NCBI GenBank assembly: GCA_013215655.1
Contig: JABSOX010000006.1
Coordinates: 1-47,179 of the forward strand
Direction of reading: 5' to 3'
DNA from: Colwellia sp.
Lineage (GTDB): Bacteria; Pseudomonadota; Gammaproteobacteria; Enterobacterales; Alteromonadaceae
Length of the DNA: 47,179 nt
Each line of letters starts with the position of its first letter. Position 1 is the first letter of the stretch. Positions 7,396 through 16,208 of the stretch are shown in pieces. The notes under the pieces are model-generated. The model searched no databases and was not told the origin of the DNA. It saw only the letters and a list, made by a program, of their open reading frames with translations. A program made the position numbers and the translations under genes.

Positions 7396-7821
7396 ATGAA
7401 AATCAATGCAGAACTTGTTCTTGATTTAAGACATAAAAAGTCATGGTCTCAAGATGAACTCGCCATTGCCGCTGGTTTAAATCTAAGAACAATTCAACGA
7501 ATTGAACGAGAAGGTTCAGCGTCGTTACAATCAAAAAAAGCTTTGGCTTCTGCATTAGATATTGACGTATTTGATCTTGAATTTAAGGAAGTAATCAAAA
7601 TGAAACAATACGAATTTAAAACCCTTGAGATCGAAAGTAATGAGGGTTTCCTCACTGGACTTAAAAAACAAAAACTGCCAGATTTAGCCGCAATATTCAA
7701 TGAACAAGGCCAAGCGGGCTGGCAAATAATACAAGTATTAACACCTGATCTAGCACAAGGGCTGTGGACGTCAAAGTCAGGAAATATGGTTGCCTTATTA
7801 CAAAGAGAGCTTATAAAATAA
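7396..7821 (+). CDS. XRE-family transcriptional regulator fused to a DUF4177 domain
   Basis: DNA-binding regulator of 141 residues. Residues about 5-60 are a Cro/C1-type helix-turn-helix (WSQDELAIAAGLNLRTIQRI). From about residue 65 the sequence MKQYEFKTLEI through GQAGWQIIQVL to the end matches the small DUF4177 fold, usually found as a stand-alone protein. The internal Met at residue 68 would be a natural start for a separate DUF4177 product, but the frame is continuous. The leader carries the five 11-bp-spaced CGTA boxes. The next genes on either side point elsewhere, so the target may be its own promoter. Confidence 0.8.
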   Translation: MKINAELVLDLRHKKSWSQDELAIAAGLNLRTIQRIEREGSASLQSKKALASALDIDVFDLEFKEVIKMKQYEFKTLEIESNEGFLTGLKKQKLPDLAAIFNEQGQAGWQIIQVLTPDLAQGLWTSKSGNMVALLQRELIK

Positions 7822-7898
7822 CGATACTCAAGAGACTTCAAAACATTAGGTATGAACTACTAATTAATTCATGCCTAGTGTTTATAATCGAGAGTTAT

Positions 7899-8210
7899 TT
7901 ATATGACATAGCGAACTACTGTAAACGTCAAAACACTAAGGCCAACCGTCCAATAAACACTCTTTGTTTTTATTGAAACCAATATAGCGATAGTTGCGGC
8001 AACTAAATAAGGGTCGGATAAGTTCGTTATCAGCTTGTTATCTTGTACAAAAATAATGGGTACCCATATAGCCGTTAATACCGCTGGCGCACTAAAGTTT
8101 AATAGACTGCTCATTTGTGGGCTTAGCTTTATTGGTAGATTTGGGTGTAAAAATAAATATCGCGTAGTAAAAGTAATGCCCGTCATCAGTAAAATAGTCA
8201 ATAAAATCAT
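7899..8210 (-). CDS. azlD: AzlD-family branched-chain amino acid export subunit
   Basis: Small partner (103 aa, about three to four hydrophobic helices) of the AzlCD exporter for branched-chain amino acids. The conserved TRYLFLHPNLPIKL stretch near the N-terminus and the LNFSAPAVLTAIWVPIIF segment are typical of AzlD. Its ATG overlaps the azlC stop by 4 bp, indicating translational coupling. Confidence 0.9.
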   Translation of the reverse strand: MILLTILLMTGITFTTRYLFLHPNLPIKLSPQMSSLLNFSAPAVLTAIWVPIIFVQDNKLITNLSDPYLVAATIAILVSIKTKSVYWTVGLSVLTFTVVRYVI

Positions 8211-8944
8211 GAAACACTCCCCTGCCTTTTATCGATTGTTTTAAACTTAGTTTGCAGTTGTAAACTAAGATAACCACAAACCATCGCGATAATAGCTGCA
8301 GCAACCAAATCAAGTTGCCAATGCCATAACTTAAAAACAACTGATAATATCGCTGCAACAACCACTGTAACCAAAATAGGAATAGTGGTTATCGTAGGTA
8401 TCACCAGAGCAATAAAAGTAGCTGCAATGGCAAAATCTAAGCCTAATGAGGTTAAATCAGGTAAATATGAACCGGCAATAATGCCAATGACATTCCATAA
8501 TAACCAACCCAGATAAAAGCTTATTCCGGCGGCCAGTCCATAAACAACTCGAAGTTTTCCTCGCAGTGACTTTTTATGCATTGATAAAGCAAAGAGCTCA
8601 TCAGTTAATACAAAGGCAATGCCCAAACGTTTCGTTAATGGCAGGGTTTTTAATTTATCTCGTAGCGCTAGGCCATATAAAAAATGACGAGAACTAATAA
8701 TAAACACCGTAAACAAAATAGTCGCCATTGAAGCATTACTAGCAATAAGTTCAGTCGCCACTAATTGAGCCGCTCCAGCAAATACCAGTAATGGCATCAA
8801 TAACGCTTCCAATACACTAAAATCTCGTTGAATAGCCAATGACCCACATAAAATCCCCCAAGGAATTACCGCTAAGTTAAGTGGCAACATATCAACAAAG
8901 CCTTTTAAGGCCATCTTCTTCATAGCTTGTTTTTTAATTGACAA
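8207..8944 (-). CDS. azlC: AzlC-family branched-chain amino acid export permease
   Basis: Integral membrane permease of 245 residues that exports branched-chain amino acids with AzlD. The family start FVDMLPLNLAVIPWGILCG and FAGAAQLVATELI are clear, with the SSRHFLYGLALRD block after the third helix. The start is probably TTG at 8944, because AGGA lies 8 bp upstream; the ATG seven codons on has no comparable ribosome site. It follows the AraC gene on the same strand and is coupled to azlD downstream. Confidence 0.9.
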   Translation of the reverse strand: MSIKKQAMKKMALKGFVDMLPLNLAVIPWGILCGSLAIQRDFSVLEALLMPLLVFAGAAQLVATELIASNASMATILFTVFIISSRHFLYGLALRDKLKTLPLTKRLGIAFVLTDELFALSMHKKSLRGKLRVVYGLAAGISFYLGWLLWNVIGIIAGSYLPDLTSLGLDFAIAATFIALVIPTITTIPILVTVVVAAILSVVFKLWHWQLDLVAAAIIAMVCGYLSLQLQTKFKTIDKRQGSVS

Positions 8945-9059
8945 TTTGAGTATCCTAATAACTTGAACCTATAGCACTGCGTATAAGAAAGAGAATAGTG
9001 TCATGAGTATTTCAGGTTATCTTGTATGTTATTGCTAAGATAAAAACTTAAAAAAGGTT

Positions 9060-9896
9060 TTATGAAGCTAATACGTGATGGGCGTAATTACCCGGAGAAA
9101 CCCCATTGGCTTTCACAAAATGACGATGAAAATGACTTTGATCATGAAAGCCCAGCTCAACAGCAACATGACTGACGGATATACCTTGTTTTAATAACGT
9201 TTTACTTTTATGTAAACGGGCTTGAATTTGATAAGCATGTGGCGGTAAACCAAAGTTTTTTTGAAATTGTCTGACCAAATAATATGAGCTTAATCCCGAT
9301 AAAGTTGCTAAAGACTCTAAACTGATATTATTAAATAGGTTGTCATGAATATATTGTTTCACCAATGCTAGCGGCTTTTTATGCAAGCGTATGTCTTTGG
9401 CATTAGGTCTACTAATACTATGCTTAAGCATTAATCGTGTCATCACACCATTAAGCATTGTTTCACGGTACAAGCTGTTATCGGAATAATGTAGAACACC
9501 GAAAAGCTGCTGTAATTCCATCGCCATTTGTGGGTCATCAACAACCGCCTTAGGGAAATATGGTGCAAAGTTACTGGCTAAACCTAAATCATCAGCCAAT
9601 TTTTTAAATTGATGCTCTAAGGGGTATATCGCTCGGTACGACCAACCCCCTGCGGTGGCTGCCTGACCATTATGCACATCATCGGCATTAACAAAAATAA
9701 TACTAGCTTGCGGAGCATAATGCTCTTGACCACTACGGAAAAATCGTTGCACACCACGTTCAATAACAGCTATGGTGTAGCTTTCATGGGTATGACGTGA
9801 GAAGTTTTTATGATGGTAATTTGCATTCACCACTTCTAAACCACCTAATTCTTGGCAGTATTGAAAAGATGTTTGTTCTTTAATTTTTGTCATCAA
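9060..9896 (-). CDS. AraC-family transcriptional regulator with cupin sensor domain
   Basis: 278 residues: an N-terminal AraC-type cupin (HTHESYTIAVIERGVQRFFR, residues ~35-55) for ligand sensing and a C-terminal pair of helix-turn-helix motifs (SLESLATLSGLSSYYLVRQF and ISVSHVAVELGFHDQSHFHR, ending in NGVSPGNY). Located just upstream of azlCD on the same strand, an arrangement common for regulators of AzlCD exporters, so control of azlCD is inferred. An ATG start follows a GGAGG-like site (AGGGAGG, 7 bp upstream). Confidence 0.9.
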   Translation of the reverse strand: MMTKIKEQTSFQYCQELGGLEVVNANYHHKNFSRHTHESYTIAVIERGVQRFFRSGQEHYAPQASIIFVNADDVHNGQAATAGGWSYRAIYPLEHQFKKLADDLGLASNFAPYFPKAVVDDPQMAMELQQLFGVLHYSDNSLYRETMLNGVMTRLMLKHSISRPNAKDIRLHKKPLALVKQYIHDNLFNNISLESLATLSGLSSYYLVRQFQKNFGLPPHAYQIQARLHKSKTLLKQGISVSHVAVELGFHDQSHFHRHFVKANGVSPGNYAHHVLAS

Positions 9897-10074
9897 TCCT
9901 CCCTAAAATATGTATAATTTAAAAGAATAAGCATTATTCTAACGGATATCTCCACCAATTGTTTGTACGTTATTGCGCATCGCTTTATTCTCATCGACAT
10001 AAAAATATGCGTTAATGACGAAAAACACCGGGTTTTGTAAAACAATGTCTTCTCAAAAGATATTTAGAGTCCAT

Positions 10075-10395
10075 TTCGACTAATCAGCCAATTGACTTAT
10101 TGTCGAGCCTCGCTACGCTCGTGTCGACCTACAATAAACAATAAACAATAAACAATAAATCGGGTGCCGTTCATCCAAGAATATCTCCGCTCTTTACCAT
10201 CGACGTGGAAAGATGCACTAATGGCGCAAAGGCAGGATACCTAAGAGCGCCCATGATACCGCGACATTGCTTACATGGATGTAAGTACTTAGCTTTTGTC
10301 TGCCTCCCTATTTGATATGAAAAAGCTGACCATTCATCCCTGAATATCCTCGCTCTTTACCATCCATGATACCGCGACATACCATTCATCCCTGA
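10075..10395. repeat. Mosaic of short repeat fragments between the AraC and protease genes
   Basis: This non-coding stretch (9897-10453 has no gene) holds several repeat pieces. A right end of the 130-bp family (TCGTGTCGACCTACAA) ends at about 10134. Four tandem CAATAAA units lie at 10132-10159. A hairpin CTTAC-ATGGAT-GTAAG plus TACTTAG lies at 10270-10292. There are three copies of ATTCATCCxTGAATAT (near 10170, 10331 and 10383) and two copies of GATACCGCGACAT. It looks like a graveyard of nested insertions. Confidence 0.7.
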
Positions 10396-10400
10396 ATATA

Positions 10401-10427
10401 AAAATAGGAAGCCACGCTTCCTATTTT
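10401..10427 (-). terminator. Rho-independent terminator of the serine protease gene
   Basis: AAAATAGGAAGC and GCTTCCTATTTT form a 12-bp stem with a 3-base loop, 26 bp after the protease stop. On the minus strand the 3' arm ends in a run of T. Confidence 0.8.
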
Positions 10428-10453
10428 ATTCATACTAATTTATTCAAACATAA

Positions 10454-12178
10454 TTAGTTAGAGCATGAACCGTTGTTAGTCCAAACATTACTAAATACAT
10501 CTGGTGCAGCTCCTGTAGACCACCAAATAGCTGTATATTTATTGTCTTTATATGAAACGATATCGCCAAGAGAATAAGATCTTGAAGCTGACCATGCAGT
10601 AATACCCTCACAACCTGGCTCAACAATAATACCACCTTTAACTGATACAACTTGACTCGCTGAATGTGTTAAACCTTCTGCATCAGCAACTGTTAAGCTC
10701 ACATTAAAACTACCATCAGTCGCATAAGCATGTATTGGACTTTGAGATGTTGAACTCGTATTGTCTCCAAAGCTCCAGCTATATGAAACAATCGCTTTAT
10801 CATCAGTAGATGAATTACTAAAACTTGCTATTAACTCATTTGTTGAAACTGAGAAACCAGCAACAGGTGCTTCATTTTCATCAGGACAATTATTACCAGA
10901 GTCAGTACCGATAACCTTCCATACATTGGTGAAAATTGACGGTTTAGCGCCTGTTGACCACCATGTTGCTTCATAATTTTTACCGTTGTAGCTAACACGA
11001 TCCCCTAAAGCATAACTTTGTGAAGCACTCCATGTTGCATAAGAACCCGCTACCGCTGTAGTACAAACGCTGCCAACCGTAACACTTTGCGCCGTAGAGC
11101 CTGTTTGACCTACAGTATCTGTTACTTCTAAAGTAATGGTATAACTACCGTCAACTGCATAAGTATGTGATGGACTGCTTTCGCTACTACTTAGGCTACC
11201 GTCACCAAAATTCCAGCTAGAACCACTAATACCATGATCATCTGTTGAGTTATTACTTAATGATACCGTATTTCCATTTACATTAGCTGTAAAACGCGCT
11301 GTTGGTGTAAGATCTGTTGTTGGGCCATCAGGTTTAATACCTGTTTTTCTTTCAATCCAATCTAAATAAGCCGTAGTACGTGTAAAGGCTGTTGCACCTT
11401 TACAATCTTTACCCCAACTTACTGTACCTATGCTATAAAATTTACCACTACTTTGTGCAGCAAAAGGCCCACCACTGTCACCATTACAAGCAGACGTATT
11501 ATTTGGGCCACCACCACATATAACGCCATTACCTACATTCGATCCTAACTGACTTGAACAGCTACTATTAGTGATAACCGGTAAAGCGACTTCACGTAAG
11601 GTATCACTACCGCGACGACTGCCGCCATAAGTATCACCCCAACCAGAAACAGTGACATAAGAACCCACACCGGCTATTTGATCAGCAAGGGCTTGAGTTG
11701 GTAATGATGCTGGTATAATTGAACTGCTTGCAGGTGATGCTAAACGTAATACTGCAATGTCATAACCTGAATTGATGCTTTGTGCGCCACGCCAGTTTTC
11801 ATGTTTAATAATTTGGCTAACCTTGATCGTTTGCCCATCATTGCGACTCATGCTGTGAGCGCCAACTTTTACCGTTAAATTATTGGTTGAAGCACTATCA
11901 ACACAATGTCCAGCGGTTAAGACCCATTGGCTACTAATTAATGTACCACCACAACCTTGGCGACCATTCATTAATAAAGCGACTTGATAAGGACGTGAAT
12001 TAGGTGTTGTTTCACTACCACCAACAATGCTTTGCGGATTATCTCCATTGTTAACATTAGCAACGGTTGTATCTGACATTGCATGTATTGGCGATGAACT
12101 TAGCATCGTAACCGCAGCCAGTGCTGATAGCGTAAAAGCAGTTTTTTCTTGCTTGTTATTTTTATTTGTATTTTTCAT
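10454..12178 (-). CDS. Secreted S1A serine protease with two PKD and two chitin-binding (CBM5/12) domains
   Basis: Secreted protease, likely acting on protein-chitin material. Signal peptide at 1-33 (ends SPIHA), short propeptide, then the trypsin activation site IVGG at 51. The catalytic triad is His91 (TAGHC), Asp140 (YDIAVLRL) and Ser235 (GDSGGP). The residue equivalent to chymotrypsin 189 is Ser229, not Asp, so trypsin-like Arg/Lys specificity is not expected. After the catalytic domain (~51-280) come PKD (~288-370), CBM5/12 (~375-432), PKD (~436-513) and CBM5/12 (~521-574). The two CBMs share WSAS.SY.LGD.VSY and WWSTGA.P. Divergent from the M1 aminopeptidase. Confidence 0.93.
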   Translation of the reverse strand: MKNTNKNNKQEKTAFTLSALAAVTMLSSSPIHAMSDTTVANVNNGDNPQSIVGGSETTPNSRPYQVALLMNGRQGCGGTLISSQWVLTAGHCVDSASTNNLTVKVGAHSMSRNDGQTIKVSQIIKHENWRGAQSINSGYDIAVLRLASPASSSIIPASLPTQALADQIAGVGSYVTVSGWGDTYGGSRRGSDTLREVALPVITNSSCSSQLGSNVGNGVICGGGPNNTSACNGDSGGPFAAQSSGKFYSIGTVSWGKDCKGATAFTRTTAYLDWIERKTGIKPDGPTTDLTPTARFTANVNGNTVSLSNNSTDDHGISGSSWNFGDGSLSSSESSPSHTYAVDGSYTITLEVTDTVGQTGSTAQSVTVGSVCTTAVAGSYATWSASQSYALGDRVSYNGKNYEATWWSTGAKPSIFTNVWKVIGTDSGNNCPDENEAPVAGFSVSTNELIASFSNSSTDDKAIVSYSWSFGDNTSSTSQSPIHAYATDGSFNVSLTVADAEGLTHSASQVVSVKGGIIVEPGCEGITAWSASRSYSLGDIVSYKDNKYTAIWWSTGAAPDVFSNVWTNNGSCSN

Positions 12179-12271
12179 AACTCTCTCTTTTTTATAATTT
12201 TTATGTCGTGAATATTTATTATTAATTTTTAATCACTTGTTTATCTTTCGGTGTAAATACCCCCCTAAGAT

Positions 12272-12348
12272 ATCTCAAATAATATCTGAGATTTCTAGCA
12301 ATACAAATTTTTAGCAATCAAGGCAAGAGGTCTTACCTCTTGCTTTTT
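12272..12348 (+). ncRNA. Possible small RNA or leader: inverted repeat plus rho-independent terminator
   Basis: In the 475-bp gap between two divergent genes, GCAAGAGGT-CTT-ACCTCTTGC followed by TTTTT (12323-12348) is a well-formed plus-strand terminator with no plus-strand gene before it. An inverted repeat ATCTCA-N9-TGAGAT (12272-12292) lies just upstream. It could end a short RNA or act as a premature terminator. No clear promoter was identified, so the transcript is a guess. The rest of 12179-12653 shows only AT-rich promoter-like sequence. Confidence 0.35.
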
Positions 12349-12653
12349 AAGCTGATTTTGATTAAGTCACTGAATTAGAGAGAAATATATGTAACAAATA
12401 ATTTACATATATTTAACATAGCTGTGCTTTTTGTATAATAAAAACACGAATACGAAGTAATTCGTTGTTTTAGTTTGATAAAATCAAGAGGAAAAATAAC
12501 CTTGAATTTAAAAATATATCGTAAAACACATAGTTAAGTACGGATAACAAGATAGATAACCACTTTTTATTCCGGATTTATGGTATAACATTGTCAATAA
12601 TTTCTCATCGAAAACTGAGGAATATGATAACAACAAATTAGGATCTGGGAACA

Positions 12654-15368
12654 ATGCTAATCAACAAATCAAAAATAACTAGAGTACTATCTTTAGCCAT
12701 TATCGGTTCAAGTATACTATTGACCGGTTGTGAACAAGCCGCCAATAGCAACATCAATACTGAAAATAAAACAGCGACTATTGAAACAACACAAATTGCT
12801 CAAACAGGTATGGTTCGCACAACAAGTGAATCACTTGAAGCAACTTACGCAGAAATGCGTGCTAAACAAGTCAGTAATGTAAATTATGATTTAAAAGTAA
12901 CAATTGATAACAAAAGTGAAAGCTTTTCTGGAAGCACTAAGTTAACTTTTGATTTAGCCCCAAACAACAAAAATGACTTAACCATAGATTTTGATGAAGG
13001 TACCATAAAATCTCTACAAGTGAACGGTAAAGACGTTAAATATAGTTATGAAAAATGGTTTATTACCATCCCAGCCAACGAACTAACCGCAGGTAAACAA
13101 AGCATTACTATCGAATATCAGCGCTCGTATTCTACCGATGGTTCAGGTTTTCATCGTTTTGTTGACCCTGAAAATGGCGAAGTTTATTTATATACCGACT
13201 TTGAACCTTATGACGCTAATCGATTATTTCCACACTTTGATCAACCCGACTTAAAAGCAAGTTATCAACTAGAAGTTACCGCGCCAGCACATTGGCAAAT
13301 AATTAGTGCTACACGGGAAACACAAATCATTGAAAATGACGGGTTAAAAGTTTGGTCATTCCCCGCTTCTGCCAAGTTTTCATCTTATGTATTTTCATTA
13401 CATGCTGGTAATTACGCAGTCTGGGAAGATGATTATCAAGGTATGACTTTACGTTTGTTTGCCCGCCAAAGTTTAGCTGAATATGTAAAAACTGATGAAT
13501 GGTTCACACCAACTAAACAGAGCTTTGCTTTTTTCAACAAGTATTTTGAAGTTGAATATCCTTTTGGTAAATACGATCAAATCATGGCACCTGATTTTAA
13601 TGCGGGCGCTATGGAAAATGTTGCTGCCGTAACCTTCAATGAAACCTTTATTAGTCGCGGCGAAAAATCAACACAAGCTAAAATGCGACTTGCTAATGTT
13701 ATTGCCCATGAAATGGCGCACATGTGGTTTGGTGACTTAGTGACTATGCGTTGGTGGAATGGTTTGTGGTTAAACGAAAGTTTTGCCACTTATATGGCTA
13801 ACTTAGAAATTGCTGAAGCCAGTGATTTTGAAAATAACTGGGATAACTTTTATTCTGGCACAAAACAATGGGCATATCGTACTGATGATTCCGTTAATAC
13901 CCATGCTATTGAGTTACCGGTTGCTTCTACTGGTGACGCTTTAACTAATTTTGATGGTATTACTTACGGTAAAGGTGCATCTGTTTTAAAACAAATCCCT
14001 TATTATTTAGGTGCTGAAAACTTCAGAAAAGGCGTGAGTAATTACCTAAAAAAATTCGCCTACAAAAATACCGACCTTGATGACTTCATGGGTGAATTAG
14101 GAAAAGCGGCAGGCAAAGACTTAACTCAATGGACTCAAGAATGGCTATACAATGCTGGTTTAAATACCATTAAAGTTAGCTACCAGTGTGAAGCAGATAA
14201 AATCACTTCATTAGTGATCAATCAATCGGCTCCTGAAGGTTATCCAACCTTACGTGAGCAACGTGTGCAAGTAGGTTTATATAACTTTCAAGATAACACC
14301 ATGAGTTTAAGCAATGCTATTGCCGTAACCTATAAAGGTGAAAAAACAAACGTTACCGATGCCATTGGCCAAGTATGTCCTGATTTAGTTTATCCAAACG
14401 AAGCTGATTGGGGTTACGTTAAAGTTGATTTAGACGATAAGTCACTTGATGCCGTACAAAAACACATCAATGCTATTGATAACGCCACCATGCGCTTAAT
14501 GTTATGGCAAAGCCTGTCTGACAGTGTTCGTGATGCGAACTTAAGTGCAGAGCTTTTTGTTAATTTTGCCATTACTAATATTGGCGGTGAAACAGATTAC
14601 AATGTCGTGAGAAAAATAGCGGGTAGCTTAACCTCTGCCTTAAGATACTTAACCACTGCAACCCGGTTACAACAAAAAGATTATTCGAAAATCTATCAAG
14701 ATGTTGAAAACCTTTATTATGACCTTTTACAAAAAGCGGAAGCTGGCTCTGACATCCAAAAGCTTTGGTACAGCCGTTATGTGCGGATTGCCAAAACAGA
14801 TAAACATCTTAAAAAAGTACTTAATATCTTATATGGCGAAACTAAATTTTCTGGTTTAATCGTTGATCAAGACAAACGCTGGAGTATTGTTGGCAAACTT
14901 AACCGTTATCAATATGGTAACTATCAAGCCTTGTTAAGCGCAGAAAAGGAAAAAGATAATAGTGATAAAGGCGTTAAATTCGGTATTTATGCAGAAGTTT
15001 TACGACCAGAGGCTGCAGTAAAAGAAAAATGGTTTAACATCTTAGTGAACAATCCTGACAAGTTAAAATTATCGACGCTAAGATACATCATGTATGGTAT
15101 GTTTCCATCAGAACAACAGGTTTTAGAAGTACCATATAAAGACAAAATTTTAGCTCATATACCAAAACTGAATGAAGGTAGTGATCTTGGTTTATTAAGT
15201 TCATTTACCAGTTATATGTTGCCATCACAATGTACTGTAACAAGTGAACAAGAACTTGCTAAATTAATTGAAAAATACCAAGGTATGAAGCCGCAAGTAT
15301 TAAAAACTGTGAAAGCTAATCATCAAAAAGTAGAACGTTGTATTAAGGCGCTTGAGTTATTGAAATAA
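12654..15368 (+). CDS. M1-family aminopeptidase, lipoprotein
   Basis: Zinc aminopeptidase that trims peptides, here on the envelope. Signal with lipobox LLTGC (Cys26, followed by Glu, so outer-membrane sorting is plausible). The exopeptidase motif GAMEN is at 318-322. Zinc site HEMAH is at 352-356, with the distal ligand Glu375 (NESFA). The 904-residue length includes the ERAP1-like helical C-terminal domain (about 560-900). It belongs to the PepN/ERAP-like group of Alteromonadales lipoprotein aminopeptidases. With the divergent secreted protease it probably serves extracellular protein use. An intrinsic terminator follows. Confidence 0.93.
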   Translation: MLINKSKITRVLSLAIIGSSILLTGCEQAANSNINTENKTATIETTQIAQTGMVRTTSESLEATYAEMRAKQVSNVNYDLKVTIDNKSESFSGSTKLTFDLAPNNKNDLTIDFDEGTIKSLQVNGKDVKYSYEKWFITIPANELTAGKQSITIEYQRSYSTDGSGFHRFVDPENGEVYLYTDFEPYDANRLFPHFDQPDLKASYQLEVTAPAHWQIISATRETQIIENDGLKVWSFPASAKFSSYVFSLHAGNYAVWEDDYQGMTLRLFARQSLAEYVKTDEWFTPTKQSFAFFNKYFEVEYPFGKYDQIMAPDFNAGAMENVAAVTFNETFISRGEKSTQAKMRLANVIAHEMAHMWFGDLVTMRWWNGLWLNESFATYMANLEIAEASDFENNWDNFYSGTKQWAYRTDDSVNTHAIELPVASTGDALTNFDGITYGKGASVLKQIPYYLGAENFRKGVSNYLKKFAYKNTDLDDFMGELGKAAGKDLTQWTQEWLYNAGLNTIKVSYQCEADKITSLVINQSAPEGYPTLREQRVQVGLYNFQDNTMSLSNAIAVTYKGEKTNVTDAIGQVCPDLVYPNEADWGYVKVDLDDKSLDAVQKHINAIDNATMRLMLWQSLSDSVRDANLSAELFVNFAITNIGGETDYNVVRKIAGSLTSALRYLTTATRLQQKDYSKIYQDVENLYYDLLQKAEAGSDIQKLWYSRYVRIAKTDKHLKKVLNILYGETKFSGLIVDQDKRWSIVGKLNRYQYGNYQALLSAEKEKDNSDKGVKFGIYAEVLRPEAAVKEKWFNILVNNPDKLKLSTLRYIMYGMFPSEQQVLEVPYKDKILAHIPKLNEGSDLGLLSSFTSYMLPSQCTVTSEQELAKLIEKYQGMKPQVLKTVKANHQKVERCIKALELLK

Positions 15369-15393
15369 GAACTTCTCAAGTCTATTAAGTTAC

Positions 15394-15428
15394 AAAGAAC
15401 AAAGGGACTAAATGTCCTTTTGTTCTTT
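15394..15428. terminator. Bidirectional terminator between M1 peptidase and methyltransferase
   Basis: AAAGAACAAAGGGAC and GTCCTTTTGTTCTTT pair over 15 positions (one G-U) around a 5-base loop, between convergent genes. Confidence 0.75.
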
Positions 15429-15477
15429 AGATGATGTTGTGCTTTTTAGATACTTTAGCTAACCTCACTCAGGTTAA

Positions 15478-16080
15478 CTAACCCTTTTCTAAAACAATAC
15501 GTGACCATTTCACATCCTTTTTATGACTGTAAAAACTTGGCTGATCGTGTAGTTGAAAAACACACCTAAATCCTAAGTCTTGAAATTGTGCAATTGTTTC
15601 ATCTGCATTAGTCGGAAAAACTCTAGTACCCATACCTGCAGGTCCATTCCGCAATGATATAGCGCATTTACCGCCACTATTTATGATTTGTGAAAGGCGA
15701 ATTGACGCCGACTCTCTTTCCATTTCATTTAGATGATGCCATACGGCATCGATAAGAATAAAATCGAATCTAGGATATTCAGCTGCTAGACATTTTAGTT
15801 CTGGTAGAGAACCACTTAGCCAATTGATATTAAATTCTTTATATGAATGTAGCGCAGCTTTTAAAAATTGCGGCATAGGCTCTACAGCAGTAACTTTGTA
15901 ACCAAGTTTGGCCATAGCTGCAGAATTTTGACCCGCTCCTGAGCCTACATCTAAAATATTCGTAGATTTTTCAGGTAAAAAATCAACAAAGACTTTGCAT
16001 ACTTCATGAAAATTAAGCGCCCGACTACTTTCAATAAAGAGTTTTATAAACCTATCGTAGCCTTGTATCCCAGCTATCAT
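15478..16080 (-). CDS. Class I SAM-dependent methyltransferase, substrate unknown
   Basis: 200-residue cytosolic protein with the Rossmann-type SAM site ILDVGSGAGQNSAAMAKLGY (about residues 38-57) followed by the acidic end of strand 2 (VTAVEPMP). Motif IV-like FDFILIDAVWHHL comes later. There is no extra domain to name a substrate. Small molecules are typical for this Methyltransf_11/25-like group. Single gene, convergent with the M1 peptidase. Confidence 0.8.
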   Translation of the reverse strand: MIAGIQGYDRFIKLFIESSRALNFHEVCKVFVDFLPEKSTNILDVGSGAGQNSAAMAKLGYKVTAVEPMPQFLKAALHSYKEFNINWLSGSLPELKCLAAEYPRFDFILIDAVWHHLNEMERESASIRLSQIINSGGKCAISLRNGPAGMGTRVFPTNADETIAQFQDLGFRCVFQLHDQPSFYSHKKDVKWSRIVLEKG

Positions 16081-16156
16081 TACTTTTTAACGCTCCACAC
16101 TCATTAAGATGGTTTTATTAAAAAACTTCTTACAATATTTAGTCTCTAAGTTATTT

Positions 16157-16208
16157 AATCCCCTAATTATATAATCCCCTAATTATTTAATCACCTAATT
16201 CTTTAATC
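16157..16208. repeat. 16-bp tandem repeat spanning the stop codon of the next gene
   Basis: Three and a quarter units of AATCCCCTAATTATNT: 16157-16172, 16173-16188 and 16189-16204 (diverged), then AATC. The stop codon (16187-16189) lies across the second and third units. Because 16 is not a multiple of 3, gain or loss of a unit inside the frame would alter the C-terminus. Confidence 0.75.

Noticed and set aside
10132-10159. Four CAATAAA units as an origin or iteron array
   Set aside because: Short, AT-only tandem beside repeat debris with no replication gene; simple slippage is enough.
10444-10650. Minus-strand frame overlapping the end of the protease gene
   Set aside because: Out-of-frame shadow of the CBM5/12-coding region.
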